DNA from: Actinomycetota bacterium
GTDB lineage: Bacteria > Actinomycetota > Thermoleophilia > Solirubrobacterales > Solirubrobacteraceae
Assembly: GCA_019348435.1 (NCBI GenBank)
Contig: JAHWJM010000003.1
Coordinates: 1-22,756, forward strand
Direction: 5' to 3'
Length of the DNA: 22,756 nucleotides
Position numbers and translations under genes: made by a program
The notes under the pieces: model-generated
Databases searched by the model: none
The model's input: the letters and a program-made list of their open reading frames with translations, nothing else
Told to the model about the DNA's origin: nothing
In this document: positions 13,619 to 20,899 of the stretch, in pieces
Position numbering within the stretch: position 1 is the first letter of the stretch
Layout: every line of letters starts with the position of its first letter

Positions 13619-14361
13619 TCACGCCCCGGCAGCTCGGCGCGCCTCGGCATGGGCGGCGTCCTCGAGCGAGTCGTCGAGCGCCGCGAGCTCCTCCAGGCCC
13701 AGCGCGCGGCGGATGAGCCAGTCGGCGAACCAGGCGTTCTTGGGCAGCAGCGGGCCGTGCATGTACGTGCCGATGACGCCGTCGCGGCGCGCACCTTCCA
13801 GGCCGGAGCGGCCGTCGTTGCCCTGGCCCTTCAGCACGCGCCCGAGCGGCAGGGCGTCGTCGCCGAGCAGCGTCCGGCCGGCGTGGTTCTCGAAGCCGGC
13901 GAGCACGCCGCGCGCGCGCCGACGGTCGTCGCCCTCGTCGAGCTCGACCTCGATCGCGACGTTGCCGATCAGGCGCGGCTCATCCGATCGGATCGTCTCG
14001 ACGTCGACGAGGCCGAGGCCCGGGATCGTCTCGTCGGCGAGCGCGTAGCCGTGGCCGAGCAGCTGGTAGCCGCCGCAGACGCCAGCACCACCTTGCCCGC
14101 GGCGGCCGCCGCGTGCAGCGCGTCGCGCTTGGTCTCGACGAGGTCGAGGGCGCACAGGCGCTGGTCACGATCCTGGCCGCCGCCGAGATAGAAGAGGTCG
14201 TGTGCGTCGGGATCGACGGCTTCGCCGAATCCCGCGCCGGTCAGCTCGAAGCCGATCCCGCGCCAGGCGCAGCGGCGCTCGAGCATGAGCAGGTTGCCGC
14301 GGTCGGCGTAGATGTTCATGAGGTCCGGGTAGAGCGCGCAGATGCGCAGCGGGCGCGTCAT
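13619..14361 (-). pseudogene. gatD: GatD-type glutamine amidotransferase, one-base frameshift as given
   Basis: The start ATG 14361 gives LRICALYPDLMNIYADRGN, FELTGAGFGEAVD and LFYLGGGQDRDQ, typical of GatD (CobB/CobQ-like class I amidotransferase). At about 14080 the frame breaks. The first frame ends in KVVLAS, and the family motif continues one base off as VCGGYQLLGHGYAL, the nucleophile Cys elbow. Restoring one base (GCGGTCTGC instead of GCGTCTGC on the minus strand) gives 247 residues, normal for the family. The rest includes ENHAGRT and GTYMHGPLLPKN with the catalytic His. GatD releases ammonia from glutamine for MurT to amidate the D-isoglutamate of lipid II. A sequencing slip in a GG pair is as likely as a real mutation. 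Confidence 0.85.
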
Positions 14362-15101
14362 GGCAGCGCCTGGCGCGGGCTGCGGAACGCCAGCGCGCTG
14401 CACGCGAGGTCATGGTCGGAGCCCGGCACCTCGTGCACCTGTGCAAGCTCGAGTCCCGCGCGGGCGGCCTCGGCCATCACCTGCGCCCGCGGGAGCACCT
14501 GGAGCGCCTGGTGTGAACGTGAGCGTCGCACCTCGCCCACCGCTCCATGGGTCCGACGCTCGCGCACGATCTGGATCGCCCGTCGCGAGAACCGGACCGA
14601 GACGGCCCGGCTCGTGTACTTCGCGCTGCCGAGCACCAGCGTCTCCTCCTGGACGAGCTCGCTCGGGCCGAACGTCGTCTCGGCCATCGTGTCGACGAAC
14701 GCGACGACGACGCTGCCGCCGGGCGCGAGGCTTTCGCGGGCATGGCGGAGCATCGCCAGTCGCGCGGCCTCGCCGCCCAGCACCTGGATGACCTGCATCG
14801 GCGCGATGACCAGCGCAAACGCGCCGGGCGGCCGCTGCTCGGTGATGTCGGCGCAGATCACGTCGATCGGCAGCCCGGATGCTCGTATGCGCAGCTCAGC
14901 CGCCAGCTCGGGCTCGATCTCGAGCGCGGCGACGCGATGCCCGCGTCGCGCCAGATCCAGCGCGATCCGTCCCGTGCCCGCGCCGATCTCGAGGATCGGC
15001 CCGTCCGCGCCGGCCGCGAGCTCGCGCCAGAGCGGCAGGTCGGCGGCGTAGCGCCCGCATTCGACGTCGTGCCAGATGACCTTCTCCCCGGTCGGTCTCA
15101 C
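14358..15101 (-). CDS. Class I SAM-dependent methyltransferase
   Basis: The protein is 247 residues and starts GTG 15101, overlapping the murT stop (GTGA). Its own stop overlaps the gatD start. Motif I is ILEIGAGTGRIALDLARRG (about 36-54), followed by acidic Glu61 (ALEIEPELAAEL) for the SAM ribose, then VICADITE and a motif near PMQVIQVLGG. The fold is a methyltransferase of the ubiquinone/menaquinone-type superfamily and the substrate is unknown. Its placement between murT and gatD, with overlaps on both sides, means it is translated together with the lipid II amidation pair. A cell-wall or lipid-carrier substrate is an inference from that position only. Confidence 0.85.
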   Translation of the reverse strand: MRPTGEKVIWHDVECGRYAADLPLWRELAAGADGPILEIGAGTGRIALDLARRGHRVAALEIEPELAAELRIRASGLPIDVICADITEQRPPGAFALVIAPMQVIQVLGGEAARLAMLRHARESLAPGGSVVVAFVDTMAETTFGPSELVQEETLVLGSAKYTSRAVSVRFSRRAIQIVRERRTHGAVGEVRRSRSHQALQVLPRAQVMAEAARAGLELAQVHEVPGSDHDLACSALAFRSPRQALP

Positions 15102-16492
15102 GCGAACGATCCGGTGGCGGCGCCGCGCGCGACGAGCAGCTCGCGCAGCGCCAGCATGGCCGTGTAGGTCGGCAGCGCGATCAGCCGGCCGTCGCCGTCG
15201 GCGAGGGCGGCATCCAGCCCGGCCTCGAGGTCGGTCACGACGTGCAGGCGCTGCGGCGCAACCCCCGCGTACTTCAGGCGCAGCGCGAGCTCAGCCGCGC
15301 GCGTGCCGCTGCACGTCACGCGTCGCACGCTGCCGGCGATGACCTCGAAGTCGGCGTCCCAGACCCACGAGATGTCGCGCCCGTCGGCGATCTTGTCGTT
15401 GAGCACGGCGAGGACGTCGTGCTTTCCGGGATCCAGGGCAAGCGTGCGCAGGACCTCGTTGGCGCCGGCCGGGTTCTTGACGAGCAGGATCGCGAGGTCG
15501 CGGCCGGCGATCTGGACGGTCTCCGCACGCCCGAAGGCGGCCTGCGTGGACTCCAGGCCCGCGACGATGTCGGCCAGCGGCGCGCCGAGCGCGCGTGTCA
15601 GTGCGGCCGCGCCGAGTGCGTTGTAGACGTTGTAGAGGCCGGGGAGGGGAAGTGCGACGGCCGCCCGTTCGCCGCCGAGGTGCAGCTCGAAGCGGGCGGC
15701 GCGGGTGCCGTCGAGCGTGACCGCGGTGGCGTAGACGCCCGGAGCGGGGCGGCTCGTGTCGCCGTTGGGGCAGTGCCAGCGGCCGAGATGGCCCATGTAG
15801 ACGGCGTCGTAGCTGAGGACGGCTCCGCAGCGGCGGCAGTGCTTCGAATCGGAGGCGTGCGCCATGTCGCGCAACGCGACGGCGTCGTCCTGCACACCGA
15901 AGTACGTGACGGCTGCGGCGCGCGCGCCGTCCGCGGCACCGGTCGCCTCGCGCACGCGACCGAGGTCCGCGACGAGCGGGTCGTCGGCGTTGAGCACGAG
16001 CTGCGTGTCGGGCGCGGCGGCAACCGTCGCCGCCCAGCGATCGGCGATCGTCTCGAGCTCGCCGTAGCGGTCGAGCTGGTCGCGGAAGAGGTTGGCCAGC
16101 AGCAGCACGCGCGGCCGCAGCTGCGCCACGACGCGGTCCAGCCAGAACTCGTCGACCTCGAACAGCCCGGCGTCGCCATCGATGCCGTCGCCGCGGGCGG
16201 CGCCGAGCAGCACGCTGGCGACCCCACCGGCCATGTTCGCACCGGCGCGGTTGTGGACCAGGCGAGTACCCGAGCGCTCGAGGATCGCGGCGACCATCGC
16301 GGCCGTCGTCGTCTTGCCGTTCGTGGCCGAGATCAACGCGGTTCCGTCGCGAAGGCGCGCTGCGAGCCGGTCGATCGCGCCGGGGTCGACCTTCCAGAGG
16401 AGCTTCCCCGGGAGCGTCGTGCCTCCGCCGCGCCCCGCGAGCCGCGAGAGCCGGCCCGCCGCGCGCGCGACCGCGATCTTCGCACCGAGCAT
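15098..16492 (-). CDS. murT: MurT-type lipid II isoglutaminyl synthase, Mur ligase subunit
   Basis: The protein is 464 residues. Mur ligase ATP loop SATNGKTTTA lies at about 55-64, followed by NRAGANMAGGVASVLL, EVDEFWLDRV and NLFRDQLDRYGELE. A ribbon insertion follows (HCRRCGAVLSYDAVYMGHLG then RWHCPNGD). The C-terminal DUF1727 domain has LPGLYNVYNALGAAA, KNPAGANEVLR and DGRDISWVWDADFE. MurT with GatD amidates the alpha-carboxyl of D-Glu in lipid II, and a gatD gene lies two genes downstream. The ribbon normally has four cysteines; here three are visible (219, 222, 241) and the fourth position is Gly244. The start overlaps the preceding stop by one base. Confidence 0.92.
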   Translation of the reverse strand: MLGAKIAVARAAGRLSRLAGRGGGTTLPGKLLWKVDPGAIDRLAARLRDGTALISATNGKTTTAAMVAAILERSGTRLVHNRAGANMAGGVASVLLGAARGDGIDGDAGLFEVDEFWLDRVVAQLRPRVLLLANLFRDQLDRYGELETIADRWAATVAAAPDTQLVLNADDPLVADLGRVREATGAADGARAAAVTYFGVQDDAVALRDMAHASDSKHCRRCGAVLSYDAVYMGHLGRWHCPNGDTSRPAPGVYATAVTLDGTRAARFELHLGGERAAVALPLPGLYNVYNALGAAALTRALGAPLADIVAGLESTQAAFGRAETVQIAGRDLAILLVKNPAGANEVLRTLALDPGKHDVLAVLNDKIADGRDISWVWDADFEVIAGSVRRVTCSGTRAAELALRLKYAGVAPQRLHVVTDLEAGLDAALADGDGRLIALPTYTAMLALRELLVARGAATGSFA

Positions 16493-17373
16493 CACGGCGC
16501 CGGCACCAGGACGCGCAGGGCGTGCGGCACGACCCGGATCGTGACCGGCGTGTCGCCGATCGGATCGCCGTCGGCGTAAACGGTGAACGGGCGGTCGGCG
16601 GCGACGCGCAGCTCGCGCCCGCGCAGCACGCGCACGGCCGGGTGACGCACGTGCGCGCCGCTGAAGGCCTTGGGCAGGGTGGCGAGGAAGCCGCGCTTGG
16701 ACTGCGCGCCGATCAGGACGACGTCGAGCAGGCCGTCGTCGAGGCTGGCGTCGGGGGCGAGGCGCATGCCGCCGCCGTAGCAGCCGGAGTTGCATGCCGC
16801 GACCGAGTAGCCGCTGGCCTCGACCGGCTCGCCGTCGAGGCGCAGCTCGAACGCGGCGGGCTTCCAGCCCGCGAGCGCGCGCAGGGCACCGTAGACGTAG
16901 ACGAGGCGCCCGAGCCGCGACGGCGCCGCATTCGCGATGCGGTTGGCGTCGGAGTCGAAGCCGAGCGACGCGATCCCGATGAACGAGCGGCCCTCGACGT
17001 CGCCGATGTCCAGGTCGCGCTCGGCACCGCCGGCGATCACGGCGCAGGCCGGCTCGATGGCGGGCGGGATGCCGAGCATCCGCGCCGTGTCGTTGCCGCG
17101 CCCGCCCGGCAGGATGCCGAGCACCGACCCCGGGACCTCGTGCAGGACGCCGACGACGCAGCCGACGAGCCCGTCGCCGCTGAGGGTGACGGTCACCTCT
17201 CCCGCCGTGGCGGCGCTGCGGGCGAGGTCGCGCGCGTGCGCGAGGTCGCGCGTGACCTCGGTGTGAAACTGGATGCCGAGCTCGCGCAGCGCGCGCTCGG
17301 CCCGCGGCAGGATCTTCGCCGCACGCCCGCCCCCGGCGGACGGATTGCACAGCAGGGCGACGGCGCGATCCAT
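16492..17373 (-). CDS. Diacylglycerol kinase-like lipid kinase
   Basis: The protein is 293 residues with the DAGK catalytic fold: NPSAGGGRAAK (10-20), the nucleotide loop TLSGDGLVGCVVG (usually GGDGTxNEV), GILPGGRGNDTARMLGIP (86-103) and IGIASLGFDSDANRIAN. C-terminal beta-strands follow (CYGGGMRLAPDASLDDGLLD, FTVYADGDPIGDTP). Such enzymes phosphorylate diacylglycerol or related lipids at the membrane. The glycine loop differs from the usual form (Ser for the first Gly, Leu for Thr), so the substrate may differ too. ATG 17373 is preceded at 6 bases by CATAGT. murT follows with a one-base overlap, linking lipid recycling to wall synthesis. Confidence 0.88.
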   Translation of the reverse strand: MDRAVALLCNPSAGGGRAAKILPRAERALRELGIQFHTEVTRDLAHARDLARSAATAGEVTVTLSGDGLVGCVVGVLHEVPGSVLGILPGGRGNDTARMLGIPPAIEPACAVIAGGAERDLDIGDVEGRSFIGIASLGFDSDANRIANAAPSRLGRLVYVYGALRALAGWKPAAFELRLDGEPVEASGYSVAACNSGCYGGGMRLAPDASLDDGLLDVVLIGAQSKRGFLATLPKAFSGAHVRHPAVRVLRGRELRVAADRPFTVYADGDPIGDTPVTIRVVPHALRVLVPAP

Positions 17374-17379
17374 CGGCTG

Positions 17380-17385
17380 ACTATG
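17380..17385 (-). promoter_or_regulatory. Possible leaderless -10 box of the lipid kinase gene
   Basis: On the minus strand CATAGT is followed by CAGCCG (6 bases) and ATG 17373. It includes the TAG stop codon of the upstream HAD gene. It could start a transcript for the kinase–murT–gatD set. Confidence 0.35.
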
Positions 17386-18178
17386 CCAAGACGAGCGTCT
17401 CGAGCCGCTCGGCGATCGCCACCGGCGCCGGCGCGCGCGCGGCTTCGGCAGTCGCGCGGTCAGACGCGCCGGTCAGGACGATCGCGCCGTCGATGCCGGC
17501 GTTGTGCGCTGCGCCGAGGTCGGCGTCGACGCGGTCGCCGACCATGATCGCGCGCCCCGCTCCGAGGCGGTCCAGCGCCGTCTGTACGAGCGTCGGCTCC
17601 GGCTTTCCGACGGTGGTGACGGCGCGCCCGGAGGCCGTCTCGACGGCGGCGATGATCGCCCCCGAGCCCGGCCAGAATCCGTCGGAGCTGGGAAACGTCG
17701 CGTCGCGGTTGGAGCCGAACAGGAAGGCCCCGCGCAGCGCGGCCTGCGTCGCCTCGCGCAGCTCGTCGTAGTCGAAGTTCGGATGAAACGCGACGACGAC
17801 GACGTCGGCACGGCTGGCGAACGCCGTGTGATTGACCACGCGCAGGCCGGCCGCCTCGACGCAGCGATGCAGCGCCGGGGAGCCGATGACGAAGGCCGAT
17901 CCGCCGGTGAAACGTTCGGCGAGGACGAACTGCACCGCGCCGCCGACCGTCACGACCTCCTCCAGCGAGGCCTGAAAGCCGAGGCGCCAGAGCTTTTGGA
18001 CGTACTCCTCTGTCGCCAGCTGCGAGTCGTTGGTGACGAACGCGACGCCTTTTCCCGCCGCGCGCAGTGCGGCCACGGCGTCGACGGCGCCGGGCGTCGG
18101 CCTGTCGCCAAGCCAGACGCAGCCGTCGAGGTCGAGCAGGACGTGGTCGTAACGCGCGATGAGGGGGCTCAGCGGCAC
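17381..18178 (-). CDS. HAD-superfamily phosphatase, NagD-like (class IIA)
   Basis: The protein is 265 residues from GTG 18178. Motif I is LLDLDGCVWLGD (nucleophile Asp16, Asp18), motif II FVTNDSQ (Thr49), the lysine of motif III is in TVGKPEPTLV, and motif IV is MVGDRVDADLGAAHNAGID. The cap region (VNHTAFASRADVVVVAFHPN, FDYDELREA) is of the type IIA NagD/phosphoglycolate-phosphatase kind. The substrate is a small phosphorylated compound that cannot be named from sequence. CAAACT, 6 bases before the GTG, may be its promoter. It is the first gene of the minus-strand array and diverges from the cyclophilin gene. Confidence 0.88.
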   Translation of the reverse strand: MPLSPLIARYDHVLLDLDGCVWLGDRPTPGAVDAVAALRAAGKGVAFVTNDSQLATEEYVQKLWRLGFQASLEEVVTVGGAVQFVLAERFTGGSAFVIGSPALHRCVEAAGLRVVNHTAFASRADVVVVAFHPNFDYDELREATQAALRGAFLFGSNRDATFPSSDGFWPGSGAIIAAVETASGRAVTTVGKPEPTLVQTALDRLGAGRAIMVGDRVDADLGAAHNAGIDGAIVLTGASDRATAEAARAPAPVAIAERLETLVLA

Positions 18179-18184
18179 GCGCGA

Positions 18185-18190
18185 AGTTTG
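18185..18190 (-). promoter_or_regulatory. Possible leaderless -10 box of the HAD gene
   Basis: On the minus strand CAAACT is followed by TCGCGC (6 bases) and GTG 18178. It is one of the weaker matches to the shared pattern. Confidence 0.3.
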
Positions 18191-18252
18191 ACCGCTGGCC
18201 CGCGCGCGGACGTTGCGCCCTGCCGATGCATCACGACCCGCTGTCCGATCAC

Positions 18253-18258
18253 TAGGCT
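18253..18258 (+). promoter_or_regulatory. Possible leaderless -10 box of the cyclophilin gene
   Basis: TAGGCT is followed by GCGGCGC (7 bases) and GTG 18266. There is no ribosome site in the spacer. It supports choosing this GTG as the start. Confidence 0.5.
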
Positions 18259-18265
18259 GCGGCGC

Positions 18266-19009
18266 GTGCCCAGAGCGGTCGTTGTCATCGCCATCCTCCT
18301 CGCCGCCTTCGTTCTCGTGGCGTGCGGCAAGCAAGACCCGCGGACGGCCGCGATCGAGACGACCGATCCCGCCGCCCCGGCGCCCGCCACCGCGACGACC
18401 ACGCGACCCGAGGTCAAGCCGCGCAGCGCGCGCGACGGCTGCAAGGCGGTCCCGGCGCCAGAGCCCGCGGCGCAGCCCAACCGCCGCCGCTCGCGGCAGA
18501 AGCTCAGCCCGAAGCGGACGTACACCGCGATTCTGCGCACGAACTGCGGCACGATCCGCATCCGCCTGGACGTGAAGAACTCGCCGAAGACCACCGCGTC
18601 CTTCGCGGGTCTCGCGCGCAACGGCTTCTACGACGGCCTGACGTTTCACCGGATCGCCAAGCCGGGCGGCAACGACTACGTCATCCAAGGCGGCGACCCC
18701 CTCGGCACCGGCAACGGCGGACCGGGCTATACCGTCATCGAGAAGCCGCCGGGCGACACGCGCTACCGCCGCTACGACGTCGGGATGGCGAAGGCCGAGG
18801 GCGAACAGCAGGGCACCTCGGGCAGCCAGTTCTTCATCGTCACCGCAGCCGAGGCGCCGCTGCCGCCCGATTACGCGGTCCTCGGCCGTGTGACGAGCGG
18901 CCAGAAGGTCGTGCGCCGGATCGCGCGGCTGGCGACGGATCCGGCGACCGAGATGCCGATCGACCCCGTCGTGATCAGCTCGGTGCGGGTGGTGTCCTCG
19001 CCGCGGTAG
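18266..19009 (+). CDS. Cyclophilin-type peptidyl-prolyl isomerase lipoprotein
   Basis: The protein is 247 residues from GTG 18266. The N-terminus RAVVVIAILLAAFVLVAC is a signal helix with lipobox LVAC (Cys20), so the enzyme is exported and lipid-anchored. A Pro/Ala/Thr-rich linker follows. The cyclophilin domain starts near residue 90 (YTAILRTNCGTIRIRLDVKN), with FYDGLTFHRIAKPGG (catalytic Arg129), YVIQGGDPLGTGNGGPGY, GTSGSQFFIVT (183-193) and a C-terminal strand VVISSVRVV. It probably catalyses cis/trans proline isomerisation in secreted proteins. It converges on the SRAP gene, with a perfect 11-base tandem repeat in the short gap. Confidence 0.92.
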   Translation: MPRAVVVIAILLAAFVLVACGKQDPRTAAIETTDPAAPAPATATTTRPEVKPRSARDGCKAVPAPEPAAQPNRRRSRQKLSPKRTYTAILRTNCGTIRIRLDVKNSPKTTASFAGLARNGFYDGLTFHRIAKPGGNDYVIQGGDPLGTGNGGPGYTVIEKPPGDTRYRRYDVGMAKAEGEQQGTSGSQFFIVTAAEAPLPPDYAVLGRVTSGQKVVRRIARLATDPATEMPIDPVVISSVRVVSSPR

Positions 19010-19031
19010 GTCGTGGGCGCGTCGTGGGCGC
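19010..19031. repeat. Perfect 11-base tandem repeat between convergent genes
   Basis: GTCGTGGGCGC occurs twice in direct succession (19010-19020, 19021-19031) in the 31-base gap between the cyclophilin and SRAP stop codons. This is a small slippage-type duplication. Confidence 0.7.
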
Positions 19032-19040
19032 GCGTCCATC

Positions 19041-19736
19041 TCAGAACAGCGCAGCCTGCTCGGGCGGGTCCAGGCAGTCCGGTGCGTCATGGCGCGCGTC
19101 GTTCACCGCACGGCTGACCGCGCGGTACTCCAGCGCGGCCGCGGCAGGAGGCTTGCGCATGAGCGCGTGCAGCTCCTCCGGCGGGGTCTGCGGCGACATC
19201 CACGACGACTCGTCGCAGGGATCGAGGATCACCGGCATGCGGTCGTGCAGCGCTCGCACCGCACCGGCGGCGGCGGTCGTGACGATGGCGCACGAGCGCA
19301 GCGGCTCGATCTCGCGCGCTGCGCCCTGCGGTCGCCATGAGGACCAGAGGCCGGCGAACGCGAACGGCTCGCCGCGCGGGAGCGTGATCCAGTGCGGCGC
19401 GCCGCCGGACCACTCGTAGAAGCCGTCGGCGACGATCAGGCAGCGGCGGCGCTCGAAGGCGTCGCGATAGGCCGGACGCTGGGCGACCGTCTCGGCGCGG
19501 GCGTTGATGGTCTTGGCGGCGATCTCGCGCGGGTCCTGCGACCAGAACGGGACGAGCCCCCAGCGCAGCGACGTCCCCTCGACCTGCGCGCGGTCGTTGT
19601 CCGGGCGGATCACGGCCAGCACATCGTCGCCCGGCGCGACGTTGAAGCGCCGTCGCACCTCGAGCGACTCGCGCAACGCAAAGCGCGCGCGTAACCGGCC
19701 GAAGTCAGCGGTGGCGAGCGTATAGCGCCCGCACAT
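19041..19736 (-). CDS. SRAP (YedK/HMCES-type) DNA abasic-site crosslinking protein
   Basis: The protein is 231 residues. It begins MCGRYTL, where Cys2 becomes the N-terminal nucleophile that covalently traps abasic sites in single-stranded DNA. The other conserved residues are present: FNVAPG (Asn32), KTINARAET (Asn78), DGFYEW (Glu108) and LHDRMPVIL (His164). The family is known as SOS-response-associated peptidase; the E. coli member is YedK and the human one HMCES. Its start overlaps the stop of the membrane-protein gene by one base (TGATG), so it is translated from that gene's transcript. No LexA-type operator is obvious upstream. Confidence 0.95.
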   Translation of the reverse strand: MCGRYTLATADFGRLRARFALRESLEVRRRFNVAPGDDVLAVIRPDNDRAQVEGTSLRWGLVPFWSQDPREIAAKTINARAETVAQRPAYRDAFERRRCLIVADGFYEWSGGAPHWITLPRGEPFAFAGLWSSWRPQGAAREIEPLRSCAIVTTAAAGAVRALHDRMPVILDPCDESSWMSPQTPPEELHALMRKPPAAAALEYRAVSRAVNDARHDAPDCLDPPEQAALF

Positions 19737-20347
19737 CAGCCTGTCCGCGCAGCCCGCGCTTTCTCTCTTGCGCGGCTCTGCTTGCGTTTGCCGACCACGG
19801 CCAGGACGGAGAGGGCGACGATCACGATGACGACGCCGATCGCCATGGCGCCGAGGGTCGAGGAGCCGCCGATGGGCAGCAGCAGCAGCTTTGCGCCGCC
19901 GAAGCCGACGGCGAGCAGCACGACGACCATCGCAAGGATGATCAGCGCGCCGCGGAGGCGCATGAGCTTGCCGGCGCCCTGCGGCGGCGAGATGAGCCCC
20001 ATGAGGCGCAGCACGAAGAGCTGCCGGCTGGACGGCGCCTGCTGGCCGAGCTTCTCGACAGCGGCCTTGAGGTCGTCCGGCCGGCGATCGGCGAGTGCCA
20101 GCGAGGCCTCGGCCATGCGCCGCAGCTGCATCCGCTCCTGCGGGCGGGCGGCGGCAATCGCCTTGCGGAAGTGCTCGCGCGCCGTCTGGCCGTCGTAGCG
20201 TTCGGCGGCCCGCGCACCCAAGATCGCCTGGGCGGCGGCACGGTACTTCGTCTCGCTCAGGAGCTCGTCGTCGGAGCGGGTCTCGAGCTGCGACATCGCA
20301 GCCAGCGCGCTCTTCTGCTCCATCCGGACCTGCCGCTGCTTTGCCAT
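19736..20347 (-). CDS. Two-helix membrane protein of unknown function
   Basis: The protein is 203 residues. The N-terminal ~125 residues are soluble, helical and charged (SQLETRSDDELLSETKYRAA, ARAAERYDGQTAREHFRKAI, RMAEASLALADRR), possibly a TPR-like or coiled segment. Two hydrophobic helices follow (about 133-155, ALIILAMVVVLLAVGFGGAK, and about 165-187, GAMAIGVVIVIVALSVLAVV), then a basic tail. The start ATG 20347 lies 6 bases from TACACT. I do not recognise a family. It is coupled to the SRAP gene downstream and divergent from another small membrane protein. Confidence 0.75.
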   Translation of the reverse strand: MAKQRQVRMEQKSALAAMSQLETRSDDELLSETKYRAAAQAILGARAAERYDGQTAREHFRKAIAAARPQERMQLRRMAEASLALADRRPDDLKAAVEKLGQQAPSSRQLFVLRLMGLISPPQGAGKLMRLRGALIILAMVVVLLAVGFGGAKLLLLPIGGSSTLGAMAIGVVIVIVALSVLAVVGKRKQSRAREKARAARTG

Positions 20348-20353
20348 CGTCAG

Positions 20354-20359
20354 AGTGTA
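20354..20359 (-). promoter_or_regulatory. Possible leaderless -10 box of the membrane protein–SRAP operon
   Basis: On the minus strand TACACT is followed by CTGACG (6 bases) and ATG 20347. It is one of the cleanest examples of the recurring pattern. Confidence 0.5.
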
Positions 20360-20391
20360 TGTCGGCGCGCCCCCGTGCACCGATTTCCGCG

Positions 20392-20397
20392 TAACCT
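20392..20397 (+). promoter_or_regulatory. Possible leaderless -10 box of the small secreted/membrane protein gene
   Basis: TAACCT is followed by CGCGGCC (7 bases) and ATG 20405. It is only ~32 bases from the divergent TACACT box, so the two promoters sit almost back to back. Confidence 0.5.
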
Positions 20398-20404
20398 CGC
20401 GGCC

Positions 20405-20848
20405 ATGCATCGCCTCGTCCTCGTGCTCGCCGTCCTCGCGATGAGCCTCGCGCCCAGCGGCCTGGCGCAGGCGCAGCTGGGCGGGCCGAACGTGCCGACC
20501 CCGCTGACCGAGCCGCCTCCGCCGCCGCCGGTCGACAGCGACCTCGACGACGAGGGGCTCAGCTCGCTGCAGCAGATGCTGATCTTCGCCGCCGCCGCGC
20601 TCGTGCTGACAGCCGTCGCATTCGTCATCGTGCGCGACGCGAAGCGCCGTGCACCGACGGACACCCCAGAGCGCAAGAGTGGCGCGGCGGCGCCCGGCCC
20701 GAGAGCCGCGGCCCCCCGCGGCGGCGCAGGCGCCGTCGCCGACCCGAGCGCGAGCGCCGTGCGCGCCCGCGAGCGCCAGCGCGCCAAGCGCGCGAAGGCG
20801 AAGGCGAAGGCCGCTCGCCAGCAGCGCAAGCGCAACCGCCCGCACTAG
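20405..20848 (+). CDS. Small signal-peptide/membrane protein, proline-rich with a basic tail
   Basis: The protein is 147 residues. The signal peptide HRLVLVLAVLAMSLAPSGLA is followed by a likely cleavage site near AQA (residues 21-23). Next come a short outside segment with six prolines (37-42) and acidic residues, one membrane helix (about 58-76, MLIFAAAALVLTAVAFVIV), and a long cytoplasmic Ala/Arg/Lys tail ending KAARQQRKRNRPH. The layout is type I single-pass. No catalytic domain is present and I do not recognise the family; it may be a small membrane adaptor. The start is set by TAACCT 7 bases upstream. Confidence 0.72.
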   Translation: MHRLVLVLAVLAMSLAPSGLAQAQLGGPNVPTPLTEPPPPPPVDSDLDDEGLSSLQQMLIFAAAALVLTAVAFVIVRDAKRRAPTDTPERKSGAAAPGPRAAAPRGGAGAVADPSASAVRARERQRAKRAKAKAKAARQQRKRNRPH

Positions 20849-20899
20849 GTTCGCGCGCTCACAGGTCTGTTCCCGGTCGCGCGGGACGGGGTAAAGCCC

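Noticed and set aside
18266..19009. Reading the cyclophilin frame from further upstream (17504)
   Set aside because: The extension is antisense to the HAD gene. A lipobox signal peptide and a TAGGCT box fix the start at GTG 18266.
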